Shown here one piece after another: positions 51,063-60,040 of a DNA stretch of 64,000 nt. The notes beneath the pieces were generated by a model, which saw only the letters and a list, made by a program, of their open reading frames with translations, was not told the origin of the DNA and did not search any database. The stretch spans positions 21,044 to 85,043 of the forward strand of contig JANLRD010000171.1 of assembly GCA_031368215.1 (NCBI GenBank), read 5' to 3'. The translations under genes were made by a program, and so were the position numbers. Positions within the stretch are counted from its first letter, which is position 1. Every line of letters begins with the position of its first letter. The DNA is from JANLQX01 sp031368215. GTDB taxonomy: Bacteria > Actinomycetota > Acidimicrobiia > Acidimicrobiales > JANYDT01.

Positions 51063-52772
51063 CTACACGTAGTCGGTGACGATCTCCCGGGCGGCTCGGA
51101 TACCTTCGAACGCGCCTCCTTCGATGTAGCCCTGCGCGTCCTGCGAAACGTGTTCCCCGGCGAAGTGGAACGGACGAACGGGCACACGCTCGTAGGTGCA
51201 GTACTGCTCGCAGTAGCCGGGCGGGTAGTACGAGTAGGCGCCCCACGAGTACGGATTGACGTGCCAGACCGACAGCTGGGCCCGACCGGTCCAACGCCGC
51301 GTGATGCCGGGGTAGACCGGCTCGATCTGGCGGAGGAAGGTGCCGGCGACGGACCGAACGAACGAACCGGCTTTGCCGGGTGAAGCGGTGTCGGAGAACG
51401 GAGCCGCCGGGTTGAGCAGCCGGGACACGTCACCCCCGGTGTAGTTGTTGATGATGCCTGTGCTGCCCGGCTGTCCGACCGTCACCGCCCACGCTTCCTG
51501 GTAACCGGTGTCTGCGTAGGACTCTCCGTTCCCGTTGCCCCAGACGCCGGGTTGGCTCCAGAACCGATCGCTGATCTGCAGCTGCAACTTGTTGTCCGCA
51601 CCGAAGCCGAGCGCGTCGATACCGCCCACCTTTCGCGCGTCGGCGTCGAATCCCGAACCGGCGAACCCACCGCTCGCTTTGATTCGCTTCATCACCCCGA
51701 GAGGAACCGCGAAGACCACGCGATCGGCGGTCACGACAGCACCATCCTGAAATTCGAGCGAAGCGCGTCCGTCCGCCGTTCGCCTCGCCGCGACCAAGGC
51801 CTGTCCGAGCGCAACCCTGTCGACACCCAGTTCGGCGGCCTGGGCCAGGGCGATCTGCTGATTGCCGCCCACGACTTTCCAACGCTCGTCGGACTTCCCA
51901 TACACCCACCAGGCGCCGGTACCACCGCCGTTGCTGAACCCGAGAAGGGCGAGCAGGTTGAGCACGGACTGACGCTCCGTGTTCTCGCCGAATTCGATCG
52001 TGTAGGCGACATCGATGAACTTCCCGAGGCGCGAGGTGAGTCCACCCGGGACATACCGCTGGATCCATTCGGCGATCGTCATGCGCGACAGGGCAAGCGC
52101 AGCGGAGGACCACGCTGCGTTGTAGGGCCATGGGTAAGGCGGCAGGATCGACATCTGCGACTGGATGAGCTGCTCGAGCCCGGCGGCCTTCCAATCCGCG
52201 ACGGCCTGTGGCCAGGGGTAGTAACCGCCGTTGAACCACAACGTGTCCTCAGCACCGTTGGTCGCCTGCGCATGTCCGCCAAGGTCGACTGTGGAGAAGC
52301 CGTAGCGACGGCAGAGCGCAAACACGGTCTTGTGCGACGAGTCGATGAGTTCACCGCCCCACTCCGCCCATTGGCCGGTTTCGAAGAAGCCGTCGTTCGA
52401 CCTGGTGAAGGTGCGACCTCCGATGCGAGTGTTCGCCTCGTACACCGTGACGCGGGTGAGGCCTGCGTCGCGCAAGGTCATCGCCGCGGACATACCGCTG
52501 ATCCCGGCGCCGATCACCGCGATGGTCGGCTGCGAGCGTGGGCTCGGCGTCGCGTCGACCCGACGGGCGAGGATGAGCTGTCCGATCGAGGATGCTGCGG
52601 CTGTGCCCACGACGCCGGAGGCGAGGAGTTGGCGACGCGTGAAGCCCTCTTCGGTGGCGAGGTACTCACGCTGGCGTCCGACAGCCTCGTCGGTGTCAGT
52701 GCCGGTCAGTCGCGCCGATCGAGAGGCGTCCGCCAATCGCTGGAGCCCGGAAGCGATGTTCGTGCGGGGCAT
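51063..52772 (-). CDS. Tat-exported flavin monoamine oxidase-family protein
   Basis: 569 residues from the ATG at 52772 (MPRTNIASGL), with AGAGAGG upstream. A twin-arginine signal is placed unusually late (about residue 45): GFTRRQLLASGVVGTAAASSIG. Then the FAD dinucleotide motif IAVIGAGISGMSAAMTL, EANTRIGGRTFT, and the C-terminal FAD motif FHFAGEHVSQDAQGYIEGGAFEGIRAAREI. This family oxidatively deaminates amines or L-amino acids, or oxidises related C-N bonds. Export suggests action outside the cytoplasm. The substrate is not deducible. Confidence 0.88.
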   Translation of the reverse strand: MPRTNIASGLQRLADASRSARLTGTDTDEAVGRQREYLATEEGFTRRQLLASGVVGTAAASSIGQLILARRVDATPSPRSQPTIAVIGAGISGMSAAMTLRDAGLTRVTVYEANTRIGGRTFTRSNDGFFETGQWAEWGGELIDSSHKTVFALCRRYGFSTVDLGGHAQATNGAEDTLWFNGGYYPWPQAVADWKAAGLEQLIQSQMSILPPYPWPYNAAWSSAALALSRMTIAEWIQRYVPGGLTSRLGKFIDVAYTIEFGENTERQSVLNLLALLGFSNGGGTGAWWVYGKSDERWKVVGGNQQIALAQAAELGVDRVALGQALVAARRTADGRASLEFQDGAVVTADRVVFAVPLGVMKRIKASGGFAGSGFDADARKVGGIDALGFGADNKLQLQISDRFWSQPGVWGNGNGESYADTGYQEAWAVTVGQPGSTGIINNYTGGDVSRLLNPAAPFSDTASPGKAGSFVRSVAGTFLRQIEPVYPGITRRWTGRAQLSVWHVNPYSWGAYSYYPPGYCEQYCTYERVPVRPFHFAGEHVSQDAQGYIEGGAFEGIRAAREIVTDYV

Positions 52773-53093
52773 GGGAACCTCTCTCCGTGGTCGGATCACA
52801 ACGAGTCTTCCCCTTGTCGTGCCGCGCGTCCAGCACGCGAGTCCGGAAATGCCGCGCCCAATGCGCTCGCGGCGAAACCCGGCACCCGCGTTCGAAATTG
52901 GACAGGACCGTCGACCGTGGGCTGGCAGTCGCCATGATGAGGGCGACGGCCGTCGGCTCCGTGACCTTCGCTGTTGCGGCCGACCCGACCCATGCGATGT
53001 TCGGCCTGTTCGCCATGGCGCCGAGCGTGAACGGAACGGGCTTCCGGCTCGAACGGCAATCTCCTTTCGGCGTGACTGAGAAACTCCGAGGCA
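52773..53093. other. Intergenic space between divergent genes
   Basis: 321 bp between the amine oxidase gene (minus) and the methyltransferase gene (plus). It must hold the promoters of both. I saw no repeat, hairpin or credible small gene; open frames here are short and lack family features. Confidence 0.5.
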
Positions 53094-53885
53094 ATGACTA
53101 CTGAAACGACTTCCGCAGCCATGCGGTGGGCCGACGCGTTGGCGTCGTGGGCCATTCCCGATCGGATACTCGCGAACGCCCCGGCGTCACCGTGGATTCA
53201 TCCGCCGAAGATGTTCAAGTCCTCCGACCACGACCCGGCCGACACACCGTCGATGGTGGCAGCCGTCTCGATGCTCGGCCCCGACGCGACGGTCCTGGAC
53301 GTCGGGTGCGGTGGCGGACGTTCGAGCCTTCCGTCGGGAAGTCGGCTTCGGCGGGTGATCGGCGTCGATGAAAGCCCCGAGATGCTCGAGCAGTTCGCTG
53401 CCGCAGCGACGGAGCGACAGATCGCGTTCGAGACTGTTCTCGGGCGATGGCCCGACGTGGCCGATCAGTGCGGCCGCGTCGACGTAGCGGTCTGTCATCA
53501 CGTCGTGTACAACGTCGCCGACATAGCCCCATTTGTACGCGCACTCTGTTCATCCGCTCGGCGCGGCGTCGTCGTCGAACTGACGAACGTCCATCCCCAA
53601 ACCCCGTTCAACGAACTCTGGAAGCGATTCTGGAACCTCGACCGACCCGTCGAGCCCACCGCTGGGCTCTTCATCGAGGTCGTCCGCGAACTCGGCTATG
53701 AACCCGACGTGGTGTCGACGCCCCGGCCGGCCCGGCCAAGTCAGCTCGACAGGTCCGAGATGATCGCGTTCGTGAGGCAGCGGCTCTGCCTGAACGCCGA
53801 TCGTGACGCCGAGATCCGCGAGTATCTCGACGCCCGACCCCTCCTGTCTTCTGACACCACGGTGACCGTCAGCTGGCGGACGTGA
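53094..53885 (+). CDS. Class I SAM-dependent methyltransferase
   Basis: 263 residues, ATG start. Motif I VLDVGCGGGRSSLPSG near residue 64, the following acidic residue in VIGVDESPEMLEQF, motif for strand 4 VDVAVCHHVVYNV. The first 60 residues are a variable cap. It methylates a small molecule, most similar in layout to the UbiE/COQ5 group. Convergent with the alcohol dehydrogenase gene 8 bp away. Confidence 0.85.
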   Translation: MTTETTSAAMRWADALASWAIPDRILANAPASPWIHPPKMFKSSDHDPADTPSMVAAVSMLGPDATVLDVGCGGGRSSLPSGSRLRRVIGVDESPEMLEQFAAAATERQIAFETVLGRWPDVADQCGRVDVAVCHHVVYNVADIAPFVRALCSSARRGVVVELTNVHPQTPFNELWKRFWNLDRPVEPTAGLFIEVVRELGYEPDVVSTPRPARPSQLDRSEMIAFVRQRLCLNADRDAEIREYLDARPLLSSDTTVTVSWRT

Positions 53886-53893
53886 GCCTCGCG

Positions 53894-54919
53894 CTAGTGC
53901 GCGAAGTCGGTGATGACCGCTCGTCCGACGTAGCGGCCGGCTTCGAGATCGTCGAACACGTCACCGATCTCTGACAGCGCGGCGGTGCGGCTGATATGGC
54001 TCTTGACCCGGCCCTCGGCCGCCATCTCGACCAGCTCGCGCATGTCCTGCACTGTTCCCACCGCCGAGTAGATGATGGTGGGGTCCCGCCGGAAGAACTC
54101 CCACGGGTTGAGCTGGATGTTGCCTTCGCTGCTCGCCGGTATGCCGACGCCGACGAACAGCCCACCGCGACGCAGCATCTGTAAACCGAGGTCGAAGCCA
54201 GCGAGCTTGGCAGAGAAGACAAGGCAAGCATCGACGCCGCCGAACGCCTGCGCCGCGGCAGCAGCCTCGTCGGCACTCAGCACGGTGTGGGCTCCGAGCG
54301 ATTCGACGAACGCCAGGCGTTCTGCGCCGATGTCGACACCGACAACCTTGTACCCGAAGGAAGTGGCGATCTGCACCGCATAGTGACCGAGGCCTCCCGC
54401 CGCGCCGATCACGGCGATCTTGCGGCCGGGCAGGATGTGATGCTTGAGCAGCTTCTTGACTGCGCCGTAGGCGGTGAGGCCACCGCAGGCGAGCGGCGCC
54501 TCCTCATCGCCAATGCTGTCGGGCAGCTTCACCAGTGACTTGGCGTAGACGCAGAACTCCTGCGAGAACGTGCCCATGATGCCTTTCGCCTGCGCGCAGT
54601 GGCGTGGGTCGCCGCGCATGCAGAATTCGCAGGCCCCACACCAGTAGCCGCCGCCGGTGCCACCGAGGCCGAGAATCACCCGGTCCCCGACGGACACGAA
54701 ACGGTCGGCACCCGGCCCCAACTCCTCGACGATGCCGATGCCCTCATGGCCGAGCGGCATGCTGTTCGGGAGCCCGGCCCAGTCGCCTCGGGCGATGTGC
54801 AGATCAGAGTGGCACACTCCCGCCGAGCTCATCCGGATTCGCGCCTCTTCAAACTGGGGCACCGGTGTCGGGAGGTCTTGGATCTGAATGACGCCCTGGG
54901 CGAGTCTCGCTGCTTTCAT
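53894..54919 (-). CDS. Zinc-dependent alcohol dehydrogenase (MDR family)
   Basis: 341 residues from the ATG at 54919 with AAGGAG upstream. Catalytic zinc ligands in GVCHSDLHI and GHEGIG, structural zinc Cys in CGACEFCMRGDPRHC, Rossmann loop GAAGGLGHYAVQIA with following acidic VDIGAE (NAD preference). It oxidises primary or aromatic alcohols to aldehydes. The open frame extends far upstream on this strand but covers the intergenic space and the antisense of the Rieske dioxygenase gene, so I reject a longer protein. It is divergent from that dioxygenase, and could handle an alcohol from the same pathway. Confidence 0.93.
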   Translation of the reverse strand: MKAARLAQGVIQIQDLPTPVPQFEEARIRMSSAGVCHSDLHIARGDWAGLPNSMPLGHEGIGIVEELGPGADRFVSVGDRVILGLGGTGGGYWCGACEFCMRGDPRHCAQAKGIMGTFSQEFCVYAKSLVKLPDSIGDEEAPLACGGLTAYGAVKKLLKHHILPGRKIAVIGAAGGLGHYAVQIATSFGYKVVGVDIGAERLAFVESLGAHTVLSADEAAAAAQAFGGVDACLVFSAKLAGFDLGLQMLRRGGLFVGVGIPASSEGNIQLNPWEFFRRDPTIIYSAVGTVQDMRELVEMAAEGRVKSHISRTAALSEIGDVFDDLEAGRYVGRAVITDFAH

Positions 54920-55246
54920 GCCACTGCTCCTTCGTGCGTTCGGGTGCTTCGTGTCGTCCCGAGAGATGGCGCAGATTGCGCTCACGCAGTTCAGAGTAGT
55001 GAGAAGTCGGCGACTTGCCTCTTTCGAGATCCGGTGGGTGCCTCGAGCCTTCAGGAGTCGCCGATTTCGCTCCACTCTCCGTGAAAACGCGCCAACGGTG
55101 ACTTCTTGTCGAGCTTGTCGAACACGTTCCCTCGACCCGAGCACCGATGCCGCACCGATGCCGCACCGATGATCAACGGCCATGACATTCCGCTCGACGG
55201 TGGCCAACTGGCCAAGCTCTGACAAACTTCGTCGAAAGGAGAACCT
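54920..55246. other. Divergent promoter region of the alcohol dehydrogenase and Rieske dioxygenase genes, with an 11-bp tandem repeat
   Basis: 327 bp without a gene. At 55141-55172 the unit GCACCGATGCC occurs two complete times and a third time in part (GCACCGATGA). The repeat is about 85 bp upstream of the dioxygenase start, a plausible place for a regulator. The dioxygenase has a strong ribosome-binding site (AAAGGAGAA). Confidence 0.55.
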
Positions 55247-56584
55247 ATGCCCGACGTGCAAGCCCGACCGACCATCGTCCACGGCGCGCCACCGGTAGAG
55301 CCGCGGCCCATCACCGCGGAGCGCTACATCTCCGAGCCATGGCTGGCCCGTGAGCACAACGTGCTCTGGCCCCGCGTCTGGCAGTTCGCATGCCTCGAGC
55401 GCGACGTCGCCGAACCCGGCCAGTACGTCGTGCTCAACATCGCCCGCGAGTCGATCCTCGTGTCGTGCACCGAGGACGGCGACGTGGCCGCTCACTACAA
55501 CGTCTGCCAGCACCGCGGTGCGCGCGTCATGGTGAACGAGCGTGGCTGCGAGCAGCACTTCACCTGCCCGTACCACGGCTGGAGCTACCGGACCGATGGT
55601 CGTCTAGTGGTGGTGCCGGACAACAACCGGTTCCCCGGTGGGGTGAACCGGACCGAGCGCTCCCTCAAGCCCGTGCGCGTGGGACGCGCGCTCGGGATGG
55701 TGTGGATCTGCATGGACCCCGAGGCCCCGTCCCTCGAGGACTTCCTCGGCCCGATGGTCGACATCATCGGGCCGTACCGTCTCGACACGATGACCCTGGT
55801 TGCCGACCAGACCGTGGGCCTCGGGTGCAACTGGAAGGCGGTGTTCGACAACTTCTTGGAGCTGTATCACGTCGAGCACATCCATCCCCAGCACCAGCTG
55901 CTGTTCGACTGTCCGACCGCGCAGATCCACCTGTTCTCCACGGGACACACCGGGGTGGTGATCGATGGCCACACGCTGAACAGCCGGATGGCGATCGCGG
56001 AGGATCCGAACTTCTTCCAGGTGCGCCAACTCCGCATGTTCGGCGCCGACCCCGATGACTACGCCGGTCGGGTGCTCGACATCCGCAGGGACATCCAGAA
56101 GCTGCGCCGCGAGGCGGGGCCGCGCCTCGGCTGGGACTACGGGCCCTTCACGGACGAGCGGCTCACCGACATCGAGCAGTACAACGTGTTCCCCAACACG
56201 ATGATCACGATCCAGCCCGACGATGCATTGATCGTTCGGGTTCGACCGCACCCCACCGATCCGAACTGGTGCTACTTCGACAAGCTCACCTTTCACCGCC
56301 AGCCGGATCCGGAGGTGGCGCGTCGGGCTGGGGTGACGTTCGAACCGTGGAGCGAGGCGGACCTCGCACCGGTCCCGCGTCCGGAGCACGACGAGTTCAC
56401 CCAGGACGACATCATCGCCGGCCGCAAGACCATGACGATCACCATCGACCAGGACGTCCACTACATCCGTGATGTTCAGGCCGGCATGCACTCACGAGGT
56501 TTCGAATCGCAGATCCTCTGCGATGACGAGGTTCGTATCCAGCACTACCACGACTGGCTCGACCACTGGATGGAGGTGCGATGA
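55247..56584 (+). CDS. Rieske aromatic-ring-hydroxylating dioxygenase, alpha subunit
   Basis: 445 residues. Rieske ligands Cys87, His89, Cys107 and His110 (CQHRGARVMVNERG ... CPYHGWSY). The catalytic domain starts at about 190 with NWKAVFDNFLELYHVEHIHPQ, giving the two iron His after the conserved Asn/Glu. Length and motifs are those of true ring-hydroxylating alpha subunits (benzoate/naphthalene-like or PF00848), distinct from the 7-18 kb proteins. It dihydroxylates an aromatic or alicyclic acid with electrons from a ferredoxin reductase not in this window. It is coupled by ATGA overlap to the SnoaL-like gene. Confidence 0.92.
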   Translation: MPDVQARPTIVHGAPPVEPRPITAERYISEPWLAREHNVLWPRVWQFACLERDVAEPGQYVVLNIARESILVSCTEDGDVAAHYNVCQHRGARVMVNERGCEQHFTCPYHGWSYRTDGRLVVVPDNNRFPGGVNRTERSLKPVRVGRALGMVWICMDPEAPSLEDFLGPMVDIIGPYRLDTMTLVADQTVGLGCNWKAVFDNFLELYHVEHIHPQHQLLFDCPTAQIHLFSTGHTGVVIDGHTLNSRMAIAEDPNFFQVRQLRMFGADPDDYAGRVLDIRRDIQKLRREAGPRLGWDYGPFTDERLTDIEQYNVFPNTMITIQPDDALIVRVRPHPTDPNWCYFDKLTFHRQPDPEVARRAGVTFEPWSEADLAPVPRPEHDEFTQDDIIAGRKTMTITIDQDVHYIRDVQAGMHSRGFESQILCDDEVRIQHYHDWLDHWMEVR

Positions 56585-57087
56585 CCTACACCGCGCAGCA
56601 ACTCTCGGACCGAGAGCAGATCCGCGACCTGGCGTTGCGGTACTGCCGAGGTGTGGATCGTCTCGACCCGGACTGTATGAAGTCGGCCTACTGGCCCGAC
56701 GCGATCGACGACCACGGCAACTTCGTCGGCAACGCCCATGAGTTCTCCGATCACTGCATGGTCGCCCACCTGCGCTGGAAGTGGACGATGCATTCGATCT
56801 ACAACCACCAGATCGACCTCGAGGCCGACGGCGTCCACGCCCGCGGTGAGATCTACAACATCACCAATTTGTGCCGGGCCGACACCGGTGACATCGACAC
56901 CTGGTACGGCCGCTACCTCGACCGCTACGAGAAGCGCGGCGACGAGTGGCGCATCATCCACCGGGTCTGTGTGCACAACGGGACCCAGACCCAGGAGGTC
57001 GAGCCGATGGCTATGGCCACCGCCAAGTTCCGTGATGGATCATTCGACCGCCCGTCGGGCGGCCGACCCATCGGCCCGGGTCTCTGA
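56581..57087 (+). CDS. SnoaL-like (NTF2-fold) protein, possible dioxygenase small subunit
   Basis: 168 residues, ATGA overlap with the alpha subunit gene. It has the SnoaL_4 pattern QLSDREQIRDLALRYCRGVDRLDPDCMKSAYWPDA, an HGNF stretch, and strand-rich second half ending in WRIIHRVCVHN. The cone-shaped NTF2 fold is shared by dioxygenase beta subunits, scytalone dehydratases and polyketide cyclases. In this position either a beta subunit-like partner or a dehydratase/isomerase acting on the dioxygenase product is possible. Confidence 0.85.
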   Translation: MTYTAQQLSDREQIRDLALRYCRGVDRLDPDCMKSAYWPDAIDDHGNFVGNAHEFSDHCMVAHLRWKWTMHSIYNHQIDLEADGVHARGEIYNITNLCRADTGDIDTWYGRYLDRYEKRGDEWRIIHRVCVHNGTQTQEVEPMAMATAKFRDGSFDRPSGGRPIGPGL

Positions 57088-57098
57088 GGGAGGAACCA

Positions 57099-57614
57099 AT
57101 GCCGACACCGACATGGCTCGGACCGATCCGCCAGACCGCCTTCGTCGTGCCCGACATCGAGGCGGCCGCCCGCAAGTGGGTCGACGTCCACGGTGTGGGG
57201 CCGTGGTTCCTCTACAACGTCGACATCCCCGGGACGCAGTACCGAGGCCAGGAGGTGCCGATGCGCGCCCGCATGGGTCTGGCCCAGAGCGGGGGCCAGC
57301 AGATCGAGCTGATCCAGCCCGATCCCGACGTGCCCTCGATCTACAACGAGTTCCTCGCCGCCGGCGGTAAGGGGGTCCACCACGTCTGCTACTGGGCCGA
57401 CCTCGACCGCGCCGTCGCGCACTTCGTCGCCCAAGGAGCCGACGTCGTGCAGCGTGGGGTCACCAGCGCAGGCAACGGGTTCGCGTACGTCAGCGGCAGT
57501 TGCGGCCTGCCGTACCTCGAGTTCGTCGACCCGCAGGGCCAGATGAAGGCGTTCTTCGATCTCATCGCCGCGGCGGCCGAGGCCTGGGACGGCTCACAAC
57601 CGATCCGGGGCTGA
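57099..57614 (+). CDS. VOC-superfamily (glyoxalase/dioxygenase-like) protein
   Basis: 171 residues, 11 nt downstream of the SnoaL-like gene. The VOC beta-alpha-beta pattern begins with IRQTAFVVPDIEAAARKWVDVHGVGPWF and continues with QQIELIQP and GKGVHHVCYWADLDRAVAHF (metal His) and GLPYLEFVDP (metal Glu). It resembles the Glyoxalase_4 group, which includes methylmalonyl-CoA epimerase-like proteins and extradiol-type enzymes. The three-gene set suggests ring hydroxylation followed by isomerisation or cleavage. Its last 53 bp overlap a convergent hypothetical frame. Confidence 0.87.
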   Translation: MPTPTWLGPIRQTAFVVPDIEAAARKWVDVHGVGPWFLYNVDIPGTQYRGQEVPMRARMGLAQSGGQQIELIQPDPDVPSIYNEFLAAGGKGVHHVCYWADLDRAVAHFVAQGADVVQRGVTSAGNGFAYVSGSCGLPYLEFVDPQGQMKAFFDLIAAAAEAWDGSQPIRG

Positions 57615-58341
57615 TCACGACCGGGCATACGGGGCCCGCATTTCCCCCCTCGATCTGCTCAGCACCGCATGGGTACGACGAGCTCATCATCGCCGTGGAC
57701 GCAGGTTGACCGGTGGCCCCGCCGGCCAGCTGTGGCGCCCCCGCTCCCAGCTCGGTGAGACGCTGCTGGTCGCGCTCGAACGATGCGAGGAGCGGGTACT
57801 TCTCGCACACCTTCTGGCGCAGGTCGTGGTAGGTCTTGGCGGCCGGCTCAAGGATCGTCGGACGTGTGTAGAAGTCGAGGAGCGGTCCACCGGCCGCTGC
57901 CTGAGCCCGGGCCTGCTTCAGCGCCTGCTTGCCCTCCACCAACTGCTGCGCACCGGCGGTGATGCCGCGCACCTCCTCGCCGCCCGGCAAGGACGTCATG
58001 AGCGCCGACTGCCCGGCGGTCACCGGCCTCGGTTTGAAGATCGAGTCGTTGTCGGGGAACCCGAAGCGGCGCCCCTCGGCCTCGAGCTTCTGCTGACTGG
58101 TGTCGAGCATGCCCCGCACGCTGAGCTTCAGCGACTGTTCGAACTGCTTCAAGACCGCGCCGACCTGTGTCTCGATGCCGGCATCGGACTTCTCGGCGCG
58201 GTCCGCCAGCATCGGCTCGACGTTCACGGTCTGCTTTCCGACCGGGTCCTCGTACGTGTGCTTCACGCCCTGGGAGCGGAGGTCGGTCACGAACGACTGC
58301 ACCCACTCCCGCTGATCCTTGCGTCCCTTGCGGCCGGCCAT
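57562..58341 (-). CDS. Hypothetical protein, Lys/Arg/Gln-rich with helical centre
   Basis: 259 residues; I do not recognise the family. The N-terminus is basic (MAGRKGRKDQREW). Residues 45-100 are predicted helical (KSDAGIETQVGAVLKQFEQSL), and residues 130-215 again (QALKQARAQAAAGG, EPAAKTYHDLRQKVCEKYPLLASFERDQQRL). The last 45 residues are Pro/Arg/Ser-rich and lie on the antisense of the VOC gene end, which suggests that the natural stop was lost. No membrane or signal segment. The codon bias seems coding-like in the central part. It lies at the border to the accessory zone. Confidence 0.45.
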   Translation of the reverse strand: MAGRKGRKDQREWVQSFVTDLRSQGVKHTYEDPVGKQTVNVEPMLADRAEKSDAGIETQVGAVLKQFEQSLKLSVRGMLDTSQQKLEAEGRRFGFPDNDSIFKPRPVTAGQSALMTSLPGGEEVRGITAGAQQLVEGKQALKQARAQAAAGGPLLDFYTRPTILEPAAKTYHDLRQKVCEKYPLLASFERDQQRLTELGAGAPQLAGGATGQPASTAMMSSSYPCGAEQIEGGNAGPVCPVVISPGSVVSRPRPRPPRR

Positions 58342-58380
58342 GGCTTCGAGGTCTTTCCCTCAGCGCGCACGGGCCGCACG

Positions 58381-58692
58381 TCACAACATCCCGAGAACGT
58401 CGGCCAGGACCTCGCGCAGTGCGCTGAGTTTGGCCGGGCCGACTACGCCGAGGTGTTCGCCTGCGGCTAGCGACGAAACGGTCGTGATGAGGTGGACTTG
58501 AGCTTCACCCCACTCGCTTGACACGTCCGTCGGCCAGTTGCGGACCGTAGAGGTGAACGGGACCACTTGAAACGTCGCAGAAATGGATTCAAGAATGTCG
58601 TCGTCGGTGATAACGACCGCCGGCCGCACGAACCCCGCCTCGCTGCCGAGCGGCGATCCGAAATCGACCTGGTAGACGTCACCGGAGCGCAT
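58381..58692 (-). CDS. MazF/PemK-family mRNA interferase toxin
   Basis: 103 residues. Typical start MRSGDVYQVDFGSPLGSEAGFVRPAVVITDDD (GDVxxVxF and the RPAVVI strand), then FQVVPFTSTVR and the C-terminal LSALREVLADVLGML. These proteins cut RNA at short sequences and are kept inactive by the antitoxin made from the gene just upstream. The start overlaps the antitoxin end by 14 nt, the usual antitoxin-first order. Confidence 0.9.
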   Translation of the reverse strand: MRSGDVYQVDFGSPLGSEAGFVRPAVVITDDDILESISATFQVVPFTSTVRNWPTDVSSEWGEAQVHLITTVSSLAAGEHLGVVGPAKLSALREVLADVLGML

Positions 58693-58918
58693 CGCGCACG
58701 CTTCGGCTACCGGCTGCGGCGACTGCCGCTTCGAACAGTTGCTCCTCGCCTGTTCGGTTGGCGTTCGTCTCGGTCAGCATCTGGCCGATCTTTCGGCGGC
58801 GCTCGCGACGAAGAAACCGGTCGACGAGTTCCCACATGGCGATGCCCTCAGCGTTCGCCATTGCCTTGAGCTGCTCGTGCTGCTCAGTAGTCACGGAGAT
58901 TGTCGTGAACTTCGTCAT
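58679..58918 (-). CDS. Antitoxin of the MazF-type pair (ribbon-helix-helix)
   Basis: 79 residues from the ATG at 58918. The short beta strand TKFTTISVTTEQHEQLKAMA and the helix NAEGIAMWELVDRFLRRERRRK form a ribbon-helix-helix DNA-binding unit; the rest is a toxin-binding tail. The longer open frame before 58918 is antisense noise. It should bind its own promoter and neutralise the toxin. Confidence 0.85.
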   Translation of the reverse strand: MTKFTTISVTTEQHEQLKAMANAEGIAMWELVDRFLRRERRRKIGQMLTETNANRTGEEQLFEAAVAAAGSRSVRDALR

Positions 58919-59119
58919 GAGATCGACAATAGCGATTTCATGACGGGCTGCAACGGCGCGTGGCCGCCTTGCGCAGCTTGGTGGAATGCCGGAAGGCACC
59001 GAACTATCGACCAGCTCGAGCGCCTCGCCGCACCCGATCGCTGGACTGGCGCGTCGACCAAGCCGGGCGTCGCCCGTCATGTACCGCTAGCTGAACATCT
59101 GAATGGGCGCGCTACTCGC

Positions 59120-59365
59120 ATGCATCCCGACGGGCCTGACCTCTTCCTCGACCGGAGCCTCGGGCGCACGAAGGTTTCGGAGCGCCTGCGACAGCACGGG
59201 CGGCGGCTCGTCACCCTCGCCGAACACTACGGCTACGGCATGCCCGCCGACCAAGACGTGGCGGACACCGACTGGCGCAAGCTTTGCGGACAAGAGGGCT
59301 GGCGTCCATCAGGCGCGACACGACTGATCGAGTACGTGCAGCCCCAGGGCTCGTTGTTCGGCTGA
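59120..59365 (+). pseudogene. PIN-like toxin domain fragment
   Basis: 82 codons. The part PDLFLDRSLGRTKVSERLRQHGRRLVTLAEHYG ... DQDVADTDWRKLCGQEGW has the layout of PIN-like VapC-type proteins (FLDRSLG active-site Asp strand, then DVADTxW). After EGW the expected strand and final Asp (usually VVLTKDxRI) are replaced by unrelated residues RPSGATRLIE, which points to a frameshift or truncation. There is no antitoxin frame directly in front. I consider it a decayed toxin. Confidence 0.55.
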
Positions 59366-59713
59366 CCGATCCGTGTCAGTTCAGCGACCTCGCCGTGGCT
59401 TGCCGGTGTCAAAGCCGAGCGTTGCGTCCGCGCCCGTCGTGCGGATTTTCGGCGAATGCATCGTCGATCACGGGGCTGCCGTTTTCGAAAACGCTGATGA
59501 GCTGATCAGCTCGTCGCCGTTGTGCTGGATCCAGCCATCCGTTCATCAGCCACAACTCTGCGACAAATCGGTCCTACCCTGCGACGTGCGGTCGGCACAA
59601 GAGCGATGGTCGCGCGGCGGTCCGACCAGTGCCTGACGACCACCGACTGCACGGCGTAGTGCAATCGGTGGCCGCCGTCACGCGATACGTCCGGACAAAG
59701 GTGCCCGAGTCGG
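59366..59713. other. Gene-free stretch
   Basis: 348 bp. Several short open frames exist, none with a recognisable domain or ribosome-binding site. The stretch lies between the toxin fragment and the small secreted protein gene. I see no strong repeat or RNA gene here. Confidence 0.5.
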
Positions 59714-60040
59714 CTACTTCGTCCAGCGTGGCTGGCCCTTCGCATCGGCCTTGCACGTCAGCGCAACGCCGGCTTTGCTCATCGACTGCGTGCCGACCAG
59801 CTTCTTCTTACAGAAGTTCCCCGCAACCACGGGCTTGGTCTTCTTGGTCTTGACAGCGGTGCCCTTCTTTGCGGACATCGCTGCTTTCGTCGTCGGGGTT
59901 ACGGCTTTCGTCGCAGGTGCTGCCGCTTTGGTCGTAGCGGGCGCGATCGTGGTGGCGGTCGCAGCGAAGGCCGGCGTGACGCCCGCCAATCCGAGCGCCG
60001 CAGCGACAACAACAAGACTGCCGAGTTTACGAATGTTCAT
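59714..60040 (-). CDS. Small secreted Ala/Lys/Thr-rich protein with C-terminal two-Cys motif
   Basis: 108 residues from the ATG at 60040 with AGGAGAAG upstream. Signal peptide MNIRKLGSLVVVAAALGLAGVTPAFA, then a low-complexity region of TTKAAAPATKA type, basic KKTKPVV, and a C-terminal block CKKKLVGTQ ... GVALTCKADAKGQPRW. The final C-x(n)-G-x2-L-x-C-x(n)-RW pattern suggests one disulfide in a mini-domain. The function is unknown; possibly surface or cell-wall associated. Confidence 0.8.
   Translation of the reverse strand: MNIRKLGSLVVVAAALGLAGVTPAFAATATTIAPATTKAAAPATKAVTPTTKAAMSAKKGTAVKTKKTKPVVAGNFCKKKLVGTQSMSKAGVALTCKADAKGQPRWTK

Noticed and set aside
54920..55576. N-terminal extension of the alcohol dehydrogenase to 560 residues
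   Set aside because: It covers antisense of the dioxygenase and an intergenic repeat; the family starts at 54919 with a good ribosome-binding site.
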